Below, in pieces: positions 25,404-34,755 of a stretch of DNA of 64,000 bases (position 1 is its first letter; the number at the start of each line of letters is the position of its first letter). A program made the position numbers and the translations under genes. This stretch comes from an uncultured Desulfobacterium sp. GTDB taxonomy: Bacteria; Desulfobacterota; DSM-4660; Desulfatiglandales; Desulfatiglandaceae. The stretch spans positions 598,356-662,355 of the forward strand of contig LT984856.1 in assembly GCA_900258555.1 (NCBI GenBank), given 5' to 3'. The notes below the pieces were generated by a model. It was not told the origin of the DNA. It was given only the letters and a program-made list of their open reading frames with translations, and did no database searches.

Positions 25404-26407
25404 CTTTTTCTTCCTGGACTTTCCCCCTTGTGAATCCTTTTTGAGGCGGATGTCAGGATTCTGTGTATTAAGTGTACATAGGGAATGCCCAGGTGCGTGC
25501 ACAAGATGGGAAGATCTGAATGTTGGGGATGCAGGCCTGCAAGGGGGTTTATCTCAAGAAAATAGGGGCTGCCGAATTCATCGCAGCGGAAGTCCACCCT
25601 GCCAGCATCCCGGCATCCCAATACCTTCCATATCTCAATGGCCATGAGTTGCGCTTCTTTGACAGATGGGTCGTCAGGCGCTGCAAGATGGTACTCTACA
25701 AGGTCTTCGCAGTTTTCCTTATTGCGGTAAGAATAGACACCCTTTTCCGCGGCCTCAAGCAGGATGACCTCAAGTGTTCCCAGCGCCTCTGCGTCAGCTC
25801 CGGAGCCTATTACACCTACGGTAAATTCCCTGCCGCAAAGATATTTCTCCACCAGCACCGGCTGATTATATGATTCAATAAGCCCGGCGCAGCCCCCTTG
25901 GAGTCTTTTTCGCTCTTTTATTACAGAATGCTCAGAGATGCCTTTGCTCGTGCCCTCGGCAATTGGTTTAATAAAATAGGGAGGATCAAAAGAAATCTTT
26001 TCTAAATCATGGGCCGCCTCAACAACAGCAAAATCAGGGGTGCGGATTCCGCATTGCCTGATGACCTGCTTGGTCAGGCCCTTATGGAGGGTGAGGCTCA
26101 TAACCAGGGGATCGGAAAAGGTGTAAGGCAGATCGTATAAGTCAAGGATGGCCGGCACCTGCGCCTCTCTGCCAATGCCTAGCAGGCCTTCTGCAATATT
26201 AAAGACAATATCCCAGCGATCACCTTGGACCAGCCGTTCCGTCAGCTTTTTCGCATGGCCGATTCTATCGGTATGGTGCCCCAGGGCATATAGGGCGCGT
26301 TCTATGGCAATAATTGTGTCGTCCCGATCAAACTCCGCTGTCTCGTATTCTGTATAACCCATGGCGAGATACTCAGAGCGCAGGTCATAGGTCAGTCCAA
26401 TAATCAT
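25394..26407 (-). CDS. ATP-grasp ligase (D-Ala-D-Ala ligase-like)
   Basis: A 337-aa stand-alone ATP-grasp enzyme; ATG 26407 has GGAG seven bases upstream and gives MIIGLTYDLRSEY, while the longer frame from 26440 lacks a site. Motifs: LTLHKGLTKQVIRQCGI, YFIKPIAEGTSKGIS (147-156 core), LVEKYLCGREFTVGV, AGRVDFRCDEFGSPYFLEINPLAGLHP (metal ligands at 285-288). It would activate a carboxylate as acyl phosphate and join it to an amine. Overlaps the following fusion gene, and lies 37 bases after the aminomutase gene. It is clearly a paralogue of the ligase half of its neighbour, so two successive ligations are possible. Confidence 0.85.
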   Translation of the reverse strand: MIIGLTYDLRSEYLAMGYTEYETAEFDRDDTIIAIERALYALGHHTDRIGHAKKLTERLVQGDRWDIVFNIAEGLLGIGREAQVPAILDLYDLPYTFSDPLVMSLTLHKGLTKQVIRQCGIRTPDFAVVEAAHDLEKISFDPPYFIKPIAEGTSKGISEHSVIKERKRLQGGCAGLIESYNQPVLVEKYLCGREFTVGVIGSGADAEALGTLEVILLEAAEKGVYSYRNKENCEDLVEYHLAAPDDPSVKEAQLMAIEIWKVLGCRDAGRVDFRCDEFGSPYFLEINPLAGLHPQHSDLPILCTHLGIPYVHLIHRILTSASKRIHKGESPGRKRCS

Positions 26408-26444
26408 TAAATATCTCCACAGGGATGGGTATACATTCAATCAG

Positions 26445-27806
26445 CTAAAGGCACAATTGATCGAATCCCGGGTTTGTAGCTTCGGAGGCGATGCAGACAT
26501 TTGCATCCTTTATCGGGTCAGGATAACGGTAAAGGCGGTCTTCATAGTTTTTAAGGATAAGTTCGTCTCCCTCCCTCCCCGCAAGGTAGTCCGGGAGCAG
26601 AGGGACCTTGCCGCCTCCACCGGGTGCGTCTATCACATATGTGGGGACTGCATAGCCGGTAGTATGACCGCGGAGACCTTTTATAATCTTGATGCCATCC
26701 TTCACCGGTGTTCTAAAATGGGCCGAACCGACAATGGGGTCGCATTGATAGAGGTAATATGGTCTTACCCTTATGCGAAGAAGGCCGTGAACCAGGCGCC
26801 TCATGACATCTACATCATTATTTATTCCATTTAAAAGAACAGTCTGGCTGCCAAGGGGTATGCCTGCGTCGGCCAGCCGCTCACATGCCTGTGCGACTTC
26901 CGGGGTCAATTCATCAGGGTGGGTGAAATGAATGCTGATCAACAGTGGATGATAATGTCTCAGCATGCGCGTTAAAGCAGGGGTAATGCGCTGGGGCAGG
27001 ACCACAGGGGCCTTTGTTCCGATACGGAGTATCTCCACATGAGGAATTCGCCTCAACCTTGAAAGAAGCCACTCCAGTCTTTCATCCGAAAGGGTCAAGG
27101 GATCTCCGCCCGATAAAAGGACATCCCTGATTGAATGATTCTTCTCAATGTAATCAATCGCCCCATCCAGCAGTGCAATGTTGAAGGCGTCAGCCCCTTT
27201 GTGACCCACTACGCGCGATCGTGTGCAGTAACGACAATAGGTAGAGCAGAAACCTGTTACGAGAAGAAGCACACGGTCCGGGTATCGGTGGACCAAGCCC
27301 GGCACGGGGCTGTCATCGTCTTCACCCAAAGGATCTTCTGCCTCGCCGATGGTATGAGCTTTTTCAGCAGTGACTGGTATTACGGTACGCCTTATGGGCT
27401 GCAAAGGATCTTTCTTGTCTACAATGCTTAAATAATATGGAGTGACGGCTAAGGGAAAGTTATTATTGTAACCGGTAATCGCCTGGATCTCGTCTTCCGA
27501 AAGATCAATGATACGGGAGAGGTCTTTTATTCTGATAATGCGGTTGCTTAATTGCCAACGCCAGTCGTTCCACTGGTTACGGCTGATGTCAGGGAAAAAA
27601 TGCTTCATGAAGGATGAGGAATGATGGCTTACGCGAAACTTGGGCTGGCTGGGAATTCCTCTAAGCTTTATGGTTTTTGTATTTTGCCCGGGAAGGGCAT
27701 CATCGTTTTCCTGCTTAAAATTTTCAAATGATCTTATTTCAGCCCCGTATTCGCGACATATACTCGGAGGCTCAAAATCTTCAACACTGGATGTAGCCTT
27801 TTTCAT
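26445..27806 (-). CDS. kamA: lysine 2,3-aminomutase (KamA/AblA family)
   Basis: A 453-aa radical SAM and PLP enzyme converting L-lysine to L-beta-lysine. Cluster motif Cys187-x3-Cys191-x2-Cys194 (GFCSTYCRYC); PLP lysine Lys400 in DAPGGGGK; and the two aspartates that hold the lysine side-chain amine in the clostridial enzyme are kept as Asp356 (YQCD) and Asp393 (VIDAP), which argues for lysine rather than glutamate as substrate. The N-terminal 60 residues are longer than in the clostridial enzyme. First gene of an operon with two ATP-grasp ligases, one bearing a GNAT domain; beta-lysine acetyltransferase AblB, the usual partner in acetyl-beta-lysine osmolyte synthesis, is absent as a free protein. 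A -24/-12 promoter lies 64 bases upstream. Confidence 0.92.
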   Translation of the reverse strand: MKKATSSVEDFEPPSICREYGAEIRSFENFKQENDDALPGQNTKTIKLRGIPSQPKFRVSHHSSSFMKHFFPDISRNQWNDWRWQLSNRIIRIKDLSRIIDLSEDEIQAITGYNNNFPLAVTPYYLSIVDKKDPLQPIRRTVIPVTAEKAHTIGEAEDPLGEDDDSPVPGLVHRYPDRVLLLVTGFCSTYCRYCTRSRVVGHKGADAFNIALLDGAIDYIEKNHSIRDVLLSGGDPLTLSDERLEWLLSRLRRIPHVEILRIGTKAPVVLPQRITPALTRMLRHYHPLLISIHFTHPDELTPEVAQACERLADAGIPLGSQTVLLNGINNDVDVMRRLVHGLLRIRVRPYYLYQCDPIVGSAHFRTPVKDGIKIIKGLRGHTTGYAVPTYVIDAPGGGGKVPLLPDYLAGREGDELILKNYEDRLYRYPDPIKDANVCIASEATNPGFDQLCL

Positions 27807-27869
27807 AAATAGTACGTCCCTCTTTGTTAAATGAAACCTGTTAATGATCCTATCTCTTTTTTCACATTA

Positions 27870-27883
27870 GCACCTGCCGTGCC
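27870..27883 (-). promoter_or_regulatory. sigma-54 promoter of the aminomutase-ligase operon
   Basis: Minus-strand TGGCACGGCAGGTGCT: perfect TGGCACG -24 box, GG-N10-GC spacing, -12 box GTGCT (one deviation from TTGCT). Predicted start near 27858, leader about 50 nt. The rest of the 27807-28134 gap is AT-rich without other support. Confidence 0.72.
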
Positions 27884-28134
27884 AAACATATAATACTCTG
27901 ATAATACGAAATATTTTTATATAGAAAAAAGAAGATAGAACAGCCAGTTCCGATAACGGTCAGCAAATTATCACATATAAAATCTTTTATATGCCCATAC
28001 AATCAATAACATATTGAAAATAATAAAAAAAGATAATGGGAAACCTGAGTTCCTATATTATGTCTATCGGAATTTTTTGTTCCGACTTTAAGGGGATATT
28101 TCATTGAAAATGGCGCCAGGCAAAAAACCTTTCT

Positions 28135-28194
28135 AGGAGGCTGTCAGAGAATAGCAATTTTTTCCAAAATCAAGGCATTCTCGGACAGCCTCCC
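28135..28194. repeat. imperfect inverted repeat between rluD and the aminomutase gene
   Basis: Arms 28135-28155 and 28174-28194 (GGAGGCTGTC with GAGAAT at left; ATTCTC with GACAGCCTCC at right) around an AT-rich loop. It stops three bases before the rluD stop codon. It may be a terminator for rluD or the remains of a small mobile hairpin. Confidence 0.55.
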
Positions 28195-28197
28195 AGA

Positions 28198-29202
28198 TTA
28201 TTGCCCCGAACCAAAAGGCGATTTTCCCTGCAAATCCAGCATGCTTAATATTGTCAGTATATGGTTCATATCTTTTGGAAGGGGCGATTCGTATTCGACA
28301 ATATCACCTCGGTCGGGGTGGGTAAAACCCAGGCGCCGTGCGTGAAGCAACTGCCTGTTTATGGTAACGGGCATATCATATCTAAAATTGCTGCTGTTTT
28401 TCCACCACCTTTGTCCGTATCCGTATACAGGGTCTCCTACAACAGGGTGCCCGATGTATGAGAGATGCACCCTTATCTGGTGCGTCCTTCCTGTCTTGAT
28501 TGATACCGAAAGGAGGGAAAACCCGCTTCTGAATTCTTTTATCTTTTTCCAGTGTGTGATGGCGCGTTTTCCGCCGGAGGCTGAGACAGCCATTTCCTTG
28601 CGCTTTTGCGGGTGGCGCGAAATAGGAAGGTCTATTACCTGCTCATCGCCTTCAACCAGGCCATGAACCAGAGCCGCATATTCTTTTTGAACCTTGCCGG
28701 ATTTAAATTGTCTGGAAAGGATGTTGTGCGCCCGGTCGTTTTTTGCAACGACCATTAGGCCTGAGGTGTCCTTGTCAAGCCTGTGGACAATACCAGGCCT
28801 CAAAACACCGCCGATGCCTGATAAGTCCTTGCAGTGTTTAAGTAGGCCATGAACCAGGGTGCCCGTAGGATGGCCCGGGGCAGGATGGACGACAACGCCT
28901 GGAGGTTTGTTTACGACAATTAGTGATTCGTCCTCGTAAAGGATTTCAAAATCAACAGCCTCCGGTTCAAGCGAAACCGCCTCAGCCGGTGGAATAGTAA
29001 GCGAGACATGATCCCCGGCCTTTAACCTGCATCCAGGTTTTGAAGGCAGGTTGTTTACCTTTACAAAGCCATCCTTTATTAAAGACTGTATCCTCGATCT
29101 GGATAGATCAGTTAAACTCCCGGCCAGAAAGATGTCCAACCTGAGATTTTGACTGTCTTGTGTGATCTCGTATAAAGGCGCCCTGCCTTGTTCATGGTCC
29201 AC
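28198..29202 (-). CDS. rluD: RluD-family 23S rRNA pseudouridine synthase
   Basis: A 334-aa enzyme: S4 RNA-binding domain at about 15-70 (LDIFLAGSLTDLSRSRIQSLI) and catalytic domain with HRLDKDTSGLMVVAK, catalytic Asp143, plus the uridine pocket motif KTGRTHQIRVHL and GDPVYG. It isomerises uridines in large-subunit rRNA; exact sites cannot be read. The called start is GTG 29202 with only a weak ribosome site. It is the last gene of the housekeeping run and begins 17 bases after carD. Confidence 0.92.
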   Translation of the reverse strand: MDHEQGRAPLYEITQDSQNLRLDIFLAGSLTDLSRSRIQSLIKDGFVKVNNLPSKPGCRLKAGDHVSLTIPPAEAVSLEPEAVDFEILYEDESLIVVNKPPGVVVHPAPGHPTGTLVHGLLKHCKDLSGIGGVLRPGIVHRLDKDTSGLMVVAKNDRAHNILSRQFKSGKVQKEYAALVHGLVEGDEQVIDLPISRHPQKRKEMAVSASGGKRAITHWKKIKEFRSGFSLLSVSIKTGRTHQIRVHLSYIGHPVVGDPVYGYGQRWWKNSSNFRYDMPVTINRQLLHARRLGFTHPDRGDIVEYESPLPKDMNHILTILSMLDLQGKSPFGSGQ

Positions 29203-29219
29203 TTCTATGTCAAAACCGA

Positions 29220-29699
29220 TCAGGAAAAGATTTTGTCCAGGTCCTGTCTTACCTGCTCTTCCTCGATTTCTTTTGCAAGAGATATCTCTTTTACCAAGAG
29301 GTTTCTGGCGGTATCCAGCATCTTTCTCTCGCCGAATGACAGCTCCTTTTCAAGCTTGAGTATCAACAGATCCCGATACACCTCTGCAACCTCAAAGGCG
29401 GAACCGCTCTTTATCTTATCCATGTACTCCCTGTAACGGCGGTTCCACGTCTGACTATCTAAAGTTACATCCCTGTCTTCCAGGATGGAATAGAGTTTTG
29501 TCACCTCTGTCTGTCCGATTATGTCTCTAAGCCCTACGTTGTTCACATTTTTTGTAGGTATCATGATGATCATGTTGTTATCAAGAATCCTCATTACATA
29601 AAAATCCTGCTGATGACCTGAGATCTCATGGGTTTCGATCTTTTCTATGACACCGACTCCGTGGGCTGGATATACGGCCATATCACCTACCTTAAACAT
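29220..29699 (-). CDS. CarD/CdnL family RNA polymerase-binding regulator
   Basis: A 159-aa protein. Residues 1-60 are the CarD Tudor-like RNA-polymerase interaction domain (FKVGDMAVYPAHGVGVIEKIE), followed by a helical DNA-binding part (WNRRYREYMDKI, ELSFGERKMLDTARNLLVKEI). Such proteins stabilise open complexes at rRNA and other promoters. GGGGG precedes the ATG. Usual length. Confidence 0.93.
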   Translation of the reverse strand: MFKVGDMAVYPAHGVGVIEKIETHEISGHQQDFYVMRILDNNMIIMIPTKNVNNVGLRDIIGQTEVTKLYSILEDRDVTLDSQTWNRRYREYMDKIKSGSAFEVAEVYRDLLILKLEKELSFGERKMLDTARNLLVKEISLAKEIEEEQVRQDLDKIFS

Positions 29700-29820
29700 C
29701 TAAACCCCCTATATTAAACGTCGGCAAACGGTATGTCTCCGACGGTAGCCTACCAATGTTAAAAAAAAGTGTAAAAACAATTGCTTCCTGAACTAGCTTC
29801 ACCCTAAGTTGTTATTACTT

Positions 29821-30438
29821 CTAACTCTCCTCCTTGTTTGCCCGGTTCAGTCGATTAATGTTGTTCATAGCCGGTTCAATACCCTCCAGGACGAACAACT
29901 CGCATGCCTGCAATGCCACACGGAGCGCTTCCGCTATATGTTCTCTCTCGTCCTTATAAAATGGGGATAGGACATAGTCTTCAACAGGCTCGCCATAACG
30001 AGGCCGACCTATTCCTATCTTTACCCGGCAAAAACATTTACTGCCCAAGTAATCAATGATGGATTGCACCCCCTTGTGCCCTCCTGAACCGGAATCCCGC
30101 GAAACCCTGACCCTTCCCACCATAAGGTCAATATCATCATGGATTACAAGGATATCTTTCGGTTCAATACTATAATATTCAGCACAGGCCTTAACTGCAG
30201 CGCCGCTTCGGTTCATGAAGGTCAAAGGACAGAGGACCATCACTTTTTTATCCTGAATTCTTGTATGAGCGCTGTTTGACTGAAAGCTTCGGCCGGAGAG
30301 TCGTATTCCAAGGGCATTACACATAAGGTCGATAGCCATAAACCCTACGTTGTGCCGTGAATTTTCGTATTCTGAACCTGGGTTGCCGAGGCCTACAATC
30401 AGACATGGCTTAGTCGTCTGGCCTTCACCCCCTTTCAT
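29821..30438 (-). CDS. pth: peptidyl-tRNA hydrolase
   Basis: A 205-aa hydrolase that recycles peptidyl-tRNA. Catalytic His29 in GNPGSEYENSRHNVGF, the LTFMNRSGAAV loop and DDIDLMVGRVRVSRDSGSGGHKGVQSI are all present. It lies downstream of the L25 gene, the normal bacterial pairing, with a 111-base gap. The last 15 residues are a charged tail. Confidence 0.95.
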   Translation of the reverse strand: MKGGEGQTTKPCLIVGLGNPGSEYENSRHNVGFMAIDLMCNALGIRLSGRSFQSNSAHTRIQDKKVMVLCPLTFMNRSGAAVKACAEYYSIEPKDILVIHDDIDLMVGRVRVSRDSGSGGHKGVQSIIDYLGSKCFCRVKIGIGRPRYGEPVEDYVLSPFYKDEREHIAEALRVALQACELFVLEGIEPAMNNINRLNRANKEES

Positions 30439-30549
30439 CGCCGGCCTTTTTTAGACACAGGCATGAATATAATCCCCCCTGCCATGCTTGATCCTTAAAG
30501 GAATTGAGCTTGTCTAAAACTGCCTCAATATTGTTTACGTTTATTATCA

Positions 30550-31185
30550 TTATTCGCCTGCTTCCTCACCAGGCGTTGTCTCCCCCTCTTCTCCTTCCTC
30601 TTCCTCGGCCTCCGCCTTGACTGAAGGCGCGTTGACCACAGCTATGGCCAGCCGTCCTCCATCTACGGACACTATCCCGTCGGGAAGGGCGATGTCCTCT
30701 ATGCGCAGGGCATCTCCGATCTTGAGTCCGGATACATCAACTTCAATGAAATCTATCAGTTTATCAGGCAGACAGGATATGGTCATCTCCCTTCTGACGT
30801 GCTGGAGAATGCCACCCTGAGTGACCCCCTCAGGCGACCCGACGAAGCGCAGAGGAACATCAACGGTAATCTCCTTGTCCATTGATATCTCATAGAAGTC
30901 TGCGTGAAGCACGGCGTCTTTGACCGGGTCGGTCATAAGTTCCTTTATCATCACCTTTCTGGTCTCGGTCCCCTGATCGGATTTTACTTCCAGATCGAGA
31001 ATCATGGTTTCACTTGCGCTTTTCATTATCACACGCTTTAACTCAGGGTAATCCACCGCCAGCATGATCGGCTCGGCCTTCGGCCCGTAGAATATGGCGG
31101 GAATCTTATTGTCCCTCCTCAGCCTTCTGGCCGCACCTTTTCCCTTGATTTTTCTTACCTCGGCGGCAAGTACTGCTTGTTCCAT
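30550..31185 (-). CDS. rplY: 50S ribosomal protein L25 (Ctc form)
   Basis: A 211-aa long form of L25: N-terminal 5S-rRNA-binding domain (KGKGAARRLRRDNKIPAIFYG) and C-terminal TL5/Ctc beta domain (VDVPLRFVGSPEGVTQGG, EVDVSGLKIGDALRI), ending in a glutamate-rich tail (about 190-211). GGAGGAG is well placed before the ATG. Between prs and pth, as in many bacteria. Confidence 0.95.
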   Translation of the reverse strand: MEQAVLAAEVRKIKGKGAARRLRRDNKIPAIFYGPKAEPIMLAVDYPELKRVIMKSASETMILDLEVKSDQGTETRKVMIKELMTDPVKDAVLHADFYEISMDKEITVDVPLRFVGSPEGVTQGGILQHVRREMTISCLPDKLIDFIEVDVSGLKIGDALRIEDIALPDGIVSVDGGRLAIAVVNAPSVKAEAEEEEGEEGETTPGEEAGE

Positions 31186-31283
31186 TTGTCTCCTCCAGTC
31201 ACAACGAGGCCCTGTAATAGCCCCAGATTAATAAATTTTTCACAAAGTCGAAAAAGCCACAACATGGTCAGCGCATCAATAAT

Positions 31284-32225
31284 CTAGACAAACAAGGTGC
31301 TGACAGAATGAGAGTTATGGATTCTTCTGACTGTTTCCCCCAGAAGTTCGGCTATGGACAAGACAATGATCTTTTTGCAGAGCTTGGCCTTGTCATTTAA
31401 GGGGATGGTATTGGCCACCACCAGACTGTCTAACGGCGAATCTTCTATCCTTTTAATCGCAGGGCCGGACAGGACCGGGTGGGTGCAACAGGCATGGATC
31501 GTGGTTGCACCATGTTCCTTCAATGCACGGGCGGCCTGGGTCAGTGTCCCTGCGGTATCCACCATGTCATCAAGTATGACCGCGGTCATGCCCTCCACCT
31601 CTCCGATGATATTCATCGCCTGAGAGACGTTGGGCGCCTCGCGCCTTTTGTCAATGATGGCCAGCGATGCATCAAGGCGCTTGGCGAATGCCCGCGCCCT
31701 TTCCACGCCTCCGGCATCCGGGGAGACTATTACGAGATGGTTCCGCATGTTGGCCTTGATGTATTTCAATATGATCGGGGCCGCATAGATATTGTCCACA
31801 GGTATATTAAAATAGCCCTGGATCTGCCCTGCGTGCAGGTCCATGGATACCACCCTGGTTGCCCCTGCTGCGGTTATCAGGTCTGCAACAAGCTTGGCGC
31901 TGATAGGTGCCCTGGGTTTGACCTTCCGGTCCTGCCGCGCATAACCGTAATAAGGCACCACCACGGTAATCCTCTTTGTGGATGCCCTTCTTAAGGCGTC
32001 CATGATGATCAAAAGCTCCATCAGGTTGTCGTTTACCGGCGGGCAGGTGGATTGGAGGACAAACACCTCCTGACCCCTTGTGTTCTCTCCGATCTCGATC
32101 TGGATCTCTCCATCGCTGAACCGTGACGCACTGATCTTGCCGGGCTCAATTCCCAGGTAATTACATACTTCCACTGTCAGGCTTGGGTTTGATGTTCCAC
32201 CGAATAGTTTCATTTCAGCTACCAT
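31284..32225 (-). CDS. prs: ribose-phosphate pyrophosphokinase
   Basis: A 313-aa PRPP synthetase making phosphoribosyl pyrophosphate from ribose 5-phosphate and ATP. Motifs: [41 protein letters not shown] and PRPP loop [14 protein letters not shown] prefer ATG 32225 because GAGG stands six bases before it; the internal ATG at 32213 (MKLFGG) is the alternative, and the longer frame from 32309 runs into the tRNA gene and must be wrong. Confidence 0.94.
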   Translation of the reverse strand: MVAEMKLFGGTSNPSLTVEVCNYLGIEPGKISASRFSDGEIQIEIGENTRGQEVFVLQSTCPPVNDNLMELLIIMDALRRASTKRITVVVPYYGYARQDRKVKPRAPISAKLVADLITAAGATRVVSMDLHAGQIQGYFNIPVDNIYAAPIILKYIKANMRNHLVIVSPDAGGVERARAFAKRLDASLAIIDKRREAPNVSQAMNIIGEVEGMTAVILDDMVDTAGTLTQAARALKEHGATTIHACCTHPVLSGPAIKRIEDSPLDSLVVANTIPLNDKAKLCKKIIVLSIAELLGETVRRIHNSHSVSTLFV

Positions 32226-32266
32226 TTGCGCCTCAAAGGGGCCGGGCCTGTTGCCCTGTCTTAAAG

Positions 32267-32341
32267 TGGCTGGGGTGGGAGGATTCGAACCTCCGAATGC
32301 GGACTCCAAAGGCCCGTGTCTTACCGCTTGACGACACCCCA
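32267..32341 (-). tRNA. tRNA-Gln (anticodon UUG)
   Basis: Minus-strand cloverleaf: acceptor TGGGGTG pairs with CACCCCA, D-arm GTC/GAC, anticodon stem CGGGC/GTCCG with loop CTTTGGA (anticodon TTG), T-arm GGAGG-TTCGAAT-CCTCC, discriminator G and encoded CCA. It lies five bases after ispE and before prs, presumably co-transcribed. Confidence 0.95.
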
Positions 32342-32346
32342 GTAAA

Positions 32347-33234
32347 TTAGGTCACCGAGACGACTGCCTCTGAACAATAAGTTTCCACCACAAAAACCTC
32401 CCCAAAATTACGGGGACCAAGGTGTCTCTTAGCCGCCAAAGCGCGATCTTTTGTTTTAAAGATACCAAAAACGCTGGGCCCGCTGCCTGACATCAGGGCG
32501 CCTTCAGCGCCTGCATTCATCAGCGACTCCTTAATGGAACCTATGACCGGAAAATGGGGGACAGTTACTGTTTCAAGATCATTTTCGAGCAGGGTTCCTA
32601 AGTCCAGTGTCTTTTTTTCCAAAAAATACATTATATGGGCGTATTCGTCTGTTGTCAATCTCAATCTAAGGTTCTGATAGACCCACGACGTTGACACACT
32701 TATTGGTGGAGAAACAATAACATACCATAATATTGGCCAATTAGCTATGGGATGAAGGATCTCACCCACGCCCCGTGCTATACAAGGCATGTTGTGCAAG
32801 AAGAATGGGACATCTGCACCCAGAGCCAGGGCCATCTCAGCCAGATCATCAAGGGTAAGGGGATTGGACCACATGCGGTTCAGGGCAAGCAGGGTGTGGG
32901 CTGCATCGCTGCTCCCCCCGCCCAGACCTGCTGCAACAGGAATGTGCTTGGTGAGTTTGATAGAAATGCCTTTTTGCAGACCGCACCTTAAAAAAAACGC
33001 CTGCGCCGCTCTGAAGACAAGGTTTGTTTGATCCTCAGGCACGGCGGATGCCTGACAGGAAAGGCGAATCCCTGGTGATTCAACCGTTGCCAGCTCTATT
33101 ATATCATAAAGGCTGACAGGCACCATGATAGAGACCAGATCATGATATCCGTCCGGCCTGCGACCTGTCACCTTAAGTCGGATATTAAGCTTGGCCGGGG
33201 CTTGAACCTTTAGTGATGAAAGAGGACTCGCCAT
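32347..33234 (-). CDS. ispE: 4-diphosphocytidyl-2-C-methyl-D-erythritol kinase
   Basis: A 295-aa GHMP kinase of the MEP isoprenoid pathway. Substrate motif [21 protein letters not shown] near the N-terminus, ATP loop [20 protein letters not shown], and C-terminal [12 protein letters not shown]. Standard length. Position directly before tRNA-Gln and prs is a common arrangement in this bacterial group. Confidence 0.94.
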   Translation of the reverse strand: MASPLSSLKVQAPAKLNIRLKVTGRRPDGYHDLVSIMVPVSLYDIIELATVESPGIRLSCQASAVPEDQTNLVFRAAQAFFLRCGLQKGISIKLTKHIPVAAGLGGGSSDAAHTLLALNRMWSNPLTLDDLAEMALALGADVPFFLHNMPCIARGVGEILHPIANWPILWYVIVSPPISVSTSWVYQNLRLRLTTDEYAHIMYFLEKKTLDLGTLLENDLETVTVPHFPVIGSIKESLMNAGAEGALMSGSGPSVFGIFKTKDRALAAKRHLGPRNFGEVFVVETYCSEAVVSVT

Positions 33235-33262
33235 TGCTGTTCAACCCAACAATGATGCGTTT

Positions 33263-34699
33263 TTACTCTACCTTGAGTGTCAGATAGACAGTGGAATCGG
33301 CCCTCTTTACCAGGAACAGGATGGTCTCTCCCTTTTTGAAGTCCCTGATCATTGAATGAAACTTTGATATATCTTTAACCTCAACCTGGTCCACTTCAAC
33401 AATTATGTCCCCCCGCGTGATACCGGCCTCCGCTGCAGCAGAATCCCTTTCTACGTCCAATACCACAAGGCCAGAGGTTTGAGAAACCCCCAGTTTGCGG
33501 GCGAGTTGGGTGTTAAGTTCTTCAACGGTCATGCCGAGTTCAATCTGGGGTTCTTTTGCTTCTGCCTGTTCAGTAACGTCCTTCAATTCTTCAACCGTCA
33601 TCTTGAAGGACTTTTTTTCTCCATCTCTTATGACCTCGACTACGACATCCTTTTTGACAGGGGTCGCGCCCACCAAAAAGGGCAGATCCTTCATTTCCAC
33701 AATGTCTTTACCGTCAAATGAAACAATAACATCTCCCCTTTTTATCCCTGCCTTTGAGGCTGGGCTGTCAGGGGTGACATCGGCAACCAGGGCGCCTTTT
33801 TCATGTTTCAGACCCAGCTTTTCTTTTATTTCAGGGGTAATTTTTTGGATCATTACGCCCATCCACCCCCTTACCACCTTGCCCTCCTTCAATTGTGGTA
33901 TGAGGTCCTTGGCCATGTTTATGGGAATGGCGAATCCTATACCCACACTGCCCCCGGTCTGTGAAAAGATGGCGGTATTAATGCCGATTACCTCACCTGC
34001 GGTATTCAAGAGGGGACCCCCGCTGTTGCCGGGATTAATCGCCGCATCGGTCTGGATAAAGTCATCATAGGGACCGGCACCGATATTTCTGGATTTATAA
34101 CTGACAATACCTGCGGTGACAGTATTTCCCAGACCAAAGGGGTTGCCGATGGCCACAACCCAGTCCCCGACATTCAGGCTGTCGGAGTCTCCCATAATCA
34201 CCGGCTCCAGGGGTTCTGATGTCTTTATGCGGATAAGGGCGAGATCGGTTTTAGGATCACGACCGATGATCTCCGCTGAGAATTCCTTTTCATTGGCCAG
34301 CATGACCTTGATCTCATCGCTTTTTTCCACAACGTGGTTGTTGGTCAGGATAAAGCCATCCTTATCAATTATAAAACCTGACCCTAGGCTTTTTTGTCTA
34401 AAATCCCTTGACCTTCCCTGCCTGCCGAAGAACTGGTCAAAAAAATCATCAAATGGGTCATTGGGGTTTGAATTGCCAAAGGGATGATGAAAAGGCCTCT
34501 TTGCCTTTATCACCTTGACAGTGCTGATATACACCACAGAGGGGCTGGCCCTTTTTACAAGCTGGGAAAAAGATCCGGGGGTCTCTTCTGCGGCAAAACA
34601 TGCCACCTGCGCCGACAATGTAATAATGCATGTAAACGCTAAGGCCACGAATAGAAAAATAGGCCCGATCAGGCAATATCTGTTCAAAATGTATTTCAT
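33263..34699 (-). CDS. degP: Do/DegP-like periplasmic serine protease
   Basis: A 478-aa HtrA-family protease-chaperone. N-terminal signal peptide (to about residue 36), trypsin-like domain with His122 (LTNNHVV), Asp152 (TDLALI) and Ser226 (INPGNSGGPL), then two PDZ domains (about 265-365 and 375-475). Q-linker and LA loop contain FHHPFGNSNPNDPF. Acts on misfolded envelope proteins. CAGGAG is well placed before the ATG. DegP, DegQ and MucD cannot be separated by eye. Confidence 0.93.
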   Translation of the reverse strand: MKYILNRYCLIGPIFLFVALAFTCIITLSAQVACFAAEETPGSFSQLVKRASPSVVYISTVKVIKAKRPFHHPFGNSNPNDPFDDFFDQFFGRQGRSRDFRQKSLGSGFIIDKDGFILTNNHVVEKSDEIKVMLANEKEFSAEIIGRDPKTDLALIRIKTSEPLEPVIMGDSDSLNVGDWVVAIGNPFGLGNTVTAGIVSYKSRNIGAGPYDDFIQTDAAINPGNSGGPLLNTAGEVIGINTAIFSQTGGSVGIGFAIPINMAKDLIPQLKEGKVVRGWMGVMIQKITPEIKEKLGLKHEKGALVADVTPDSPASKAGIKRGDVIVSFDGKDIVEMKDLPFLVGATPVKKDVVVEVIRDGEKKSFKMTVEELKDVTEQAEAKEPQIELGMTVEELNTQLARKLGVSQTSGLVVLDVERDSAAAEAGITRGDIIVEVDQVEVKDISKFHSMIRDFKKGETILFLVKRADSTVYLTLKVE

Positions 34700-34755
34700 T
34701 AGAACTCCTGGCTTATATCAGGCAGGAAAAAATTTATTACCGTTTTAACATCTTA

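Noticed and set aside
23862-26407. Two D-alanine-D-alanine ligases for cell-wall synthesis
   Set aside because: One is fused to GNAT and both follow a lysine aminomutase; no murein genes are near. The ATP-grasp fold alone does not fix the substrate.
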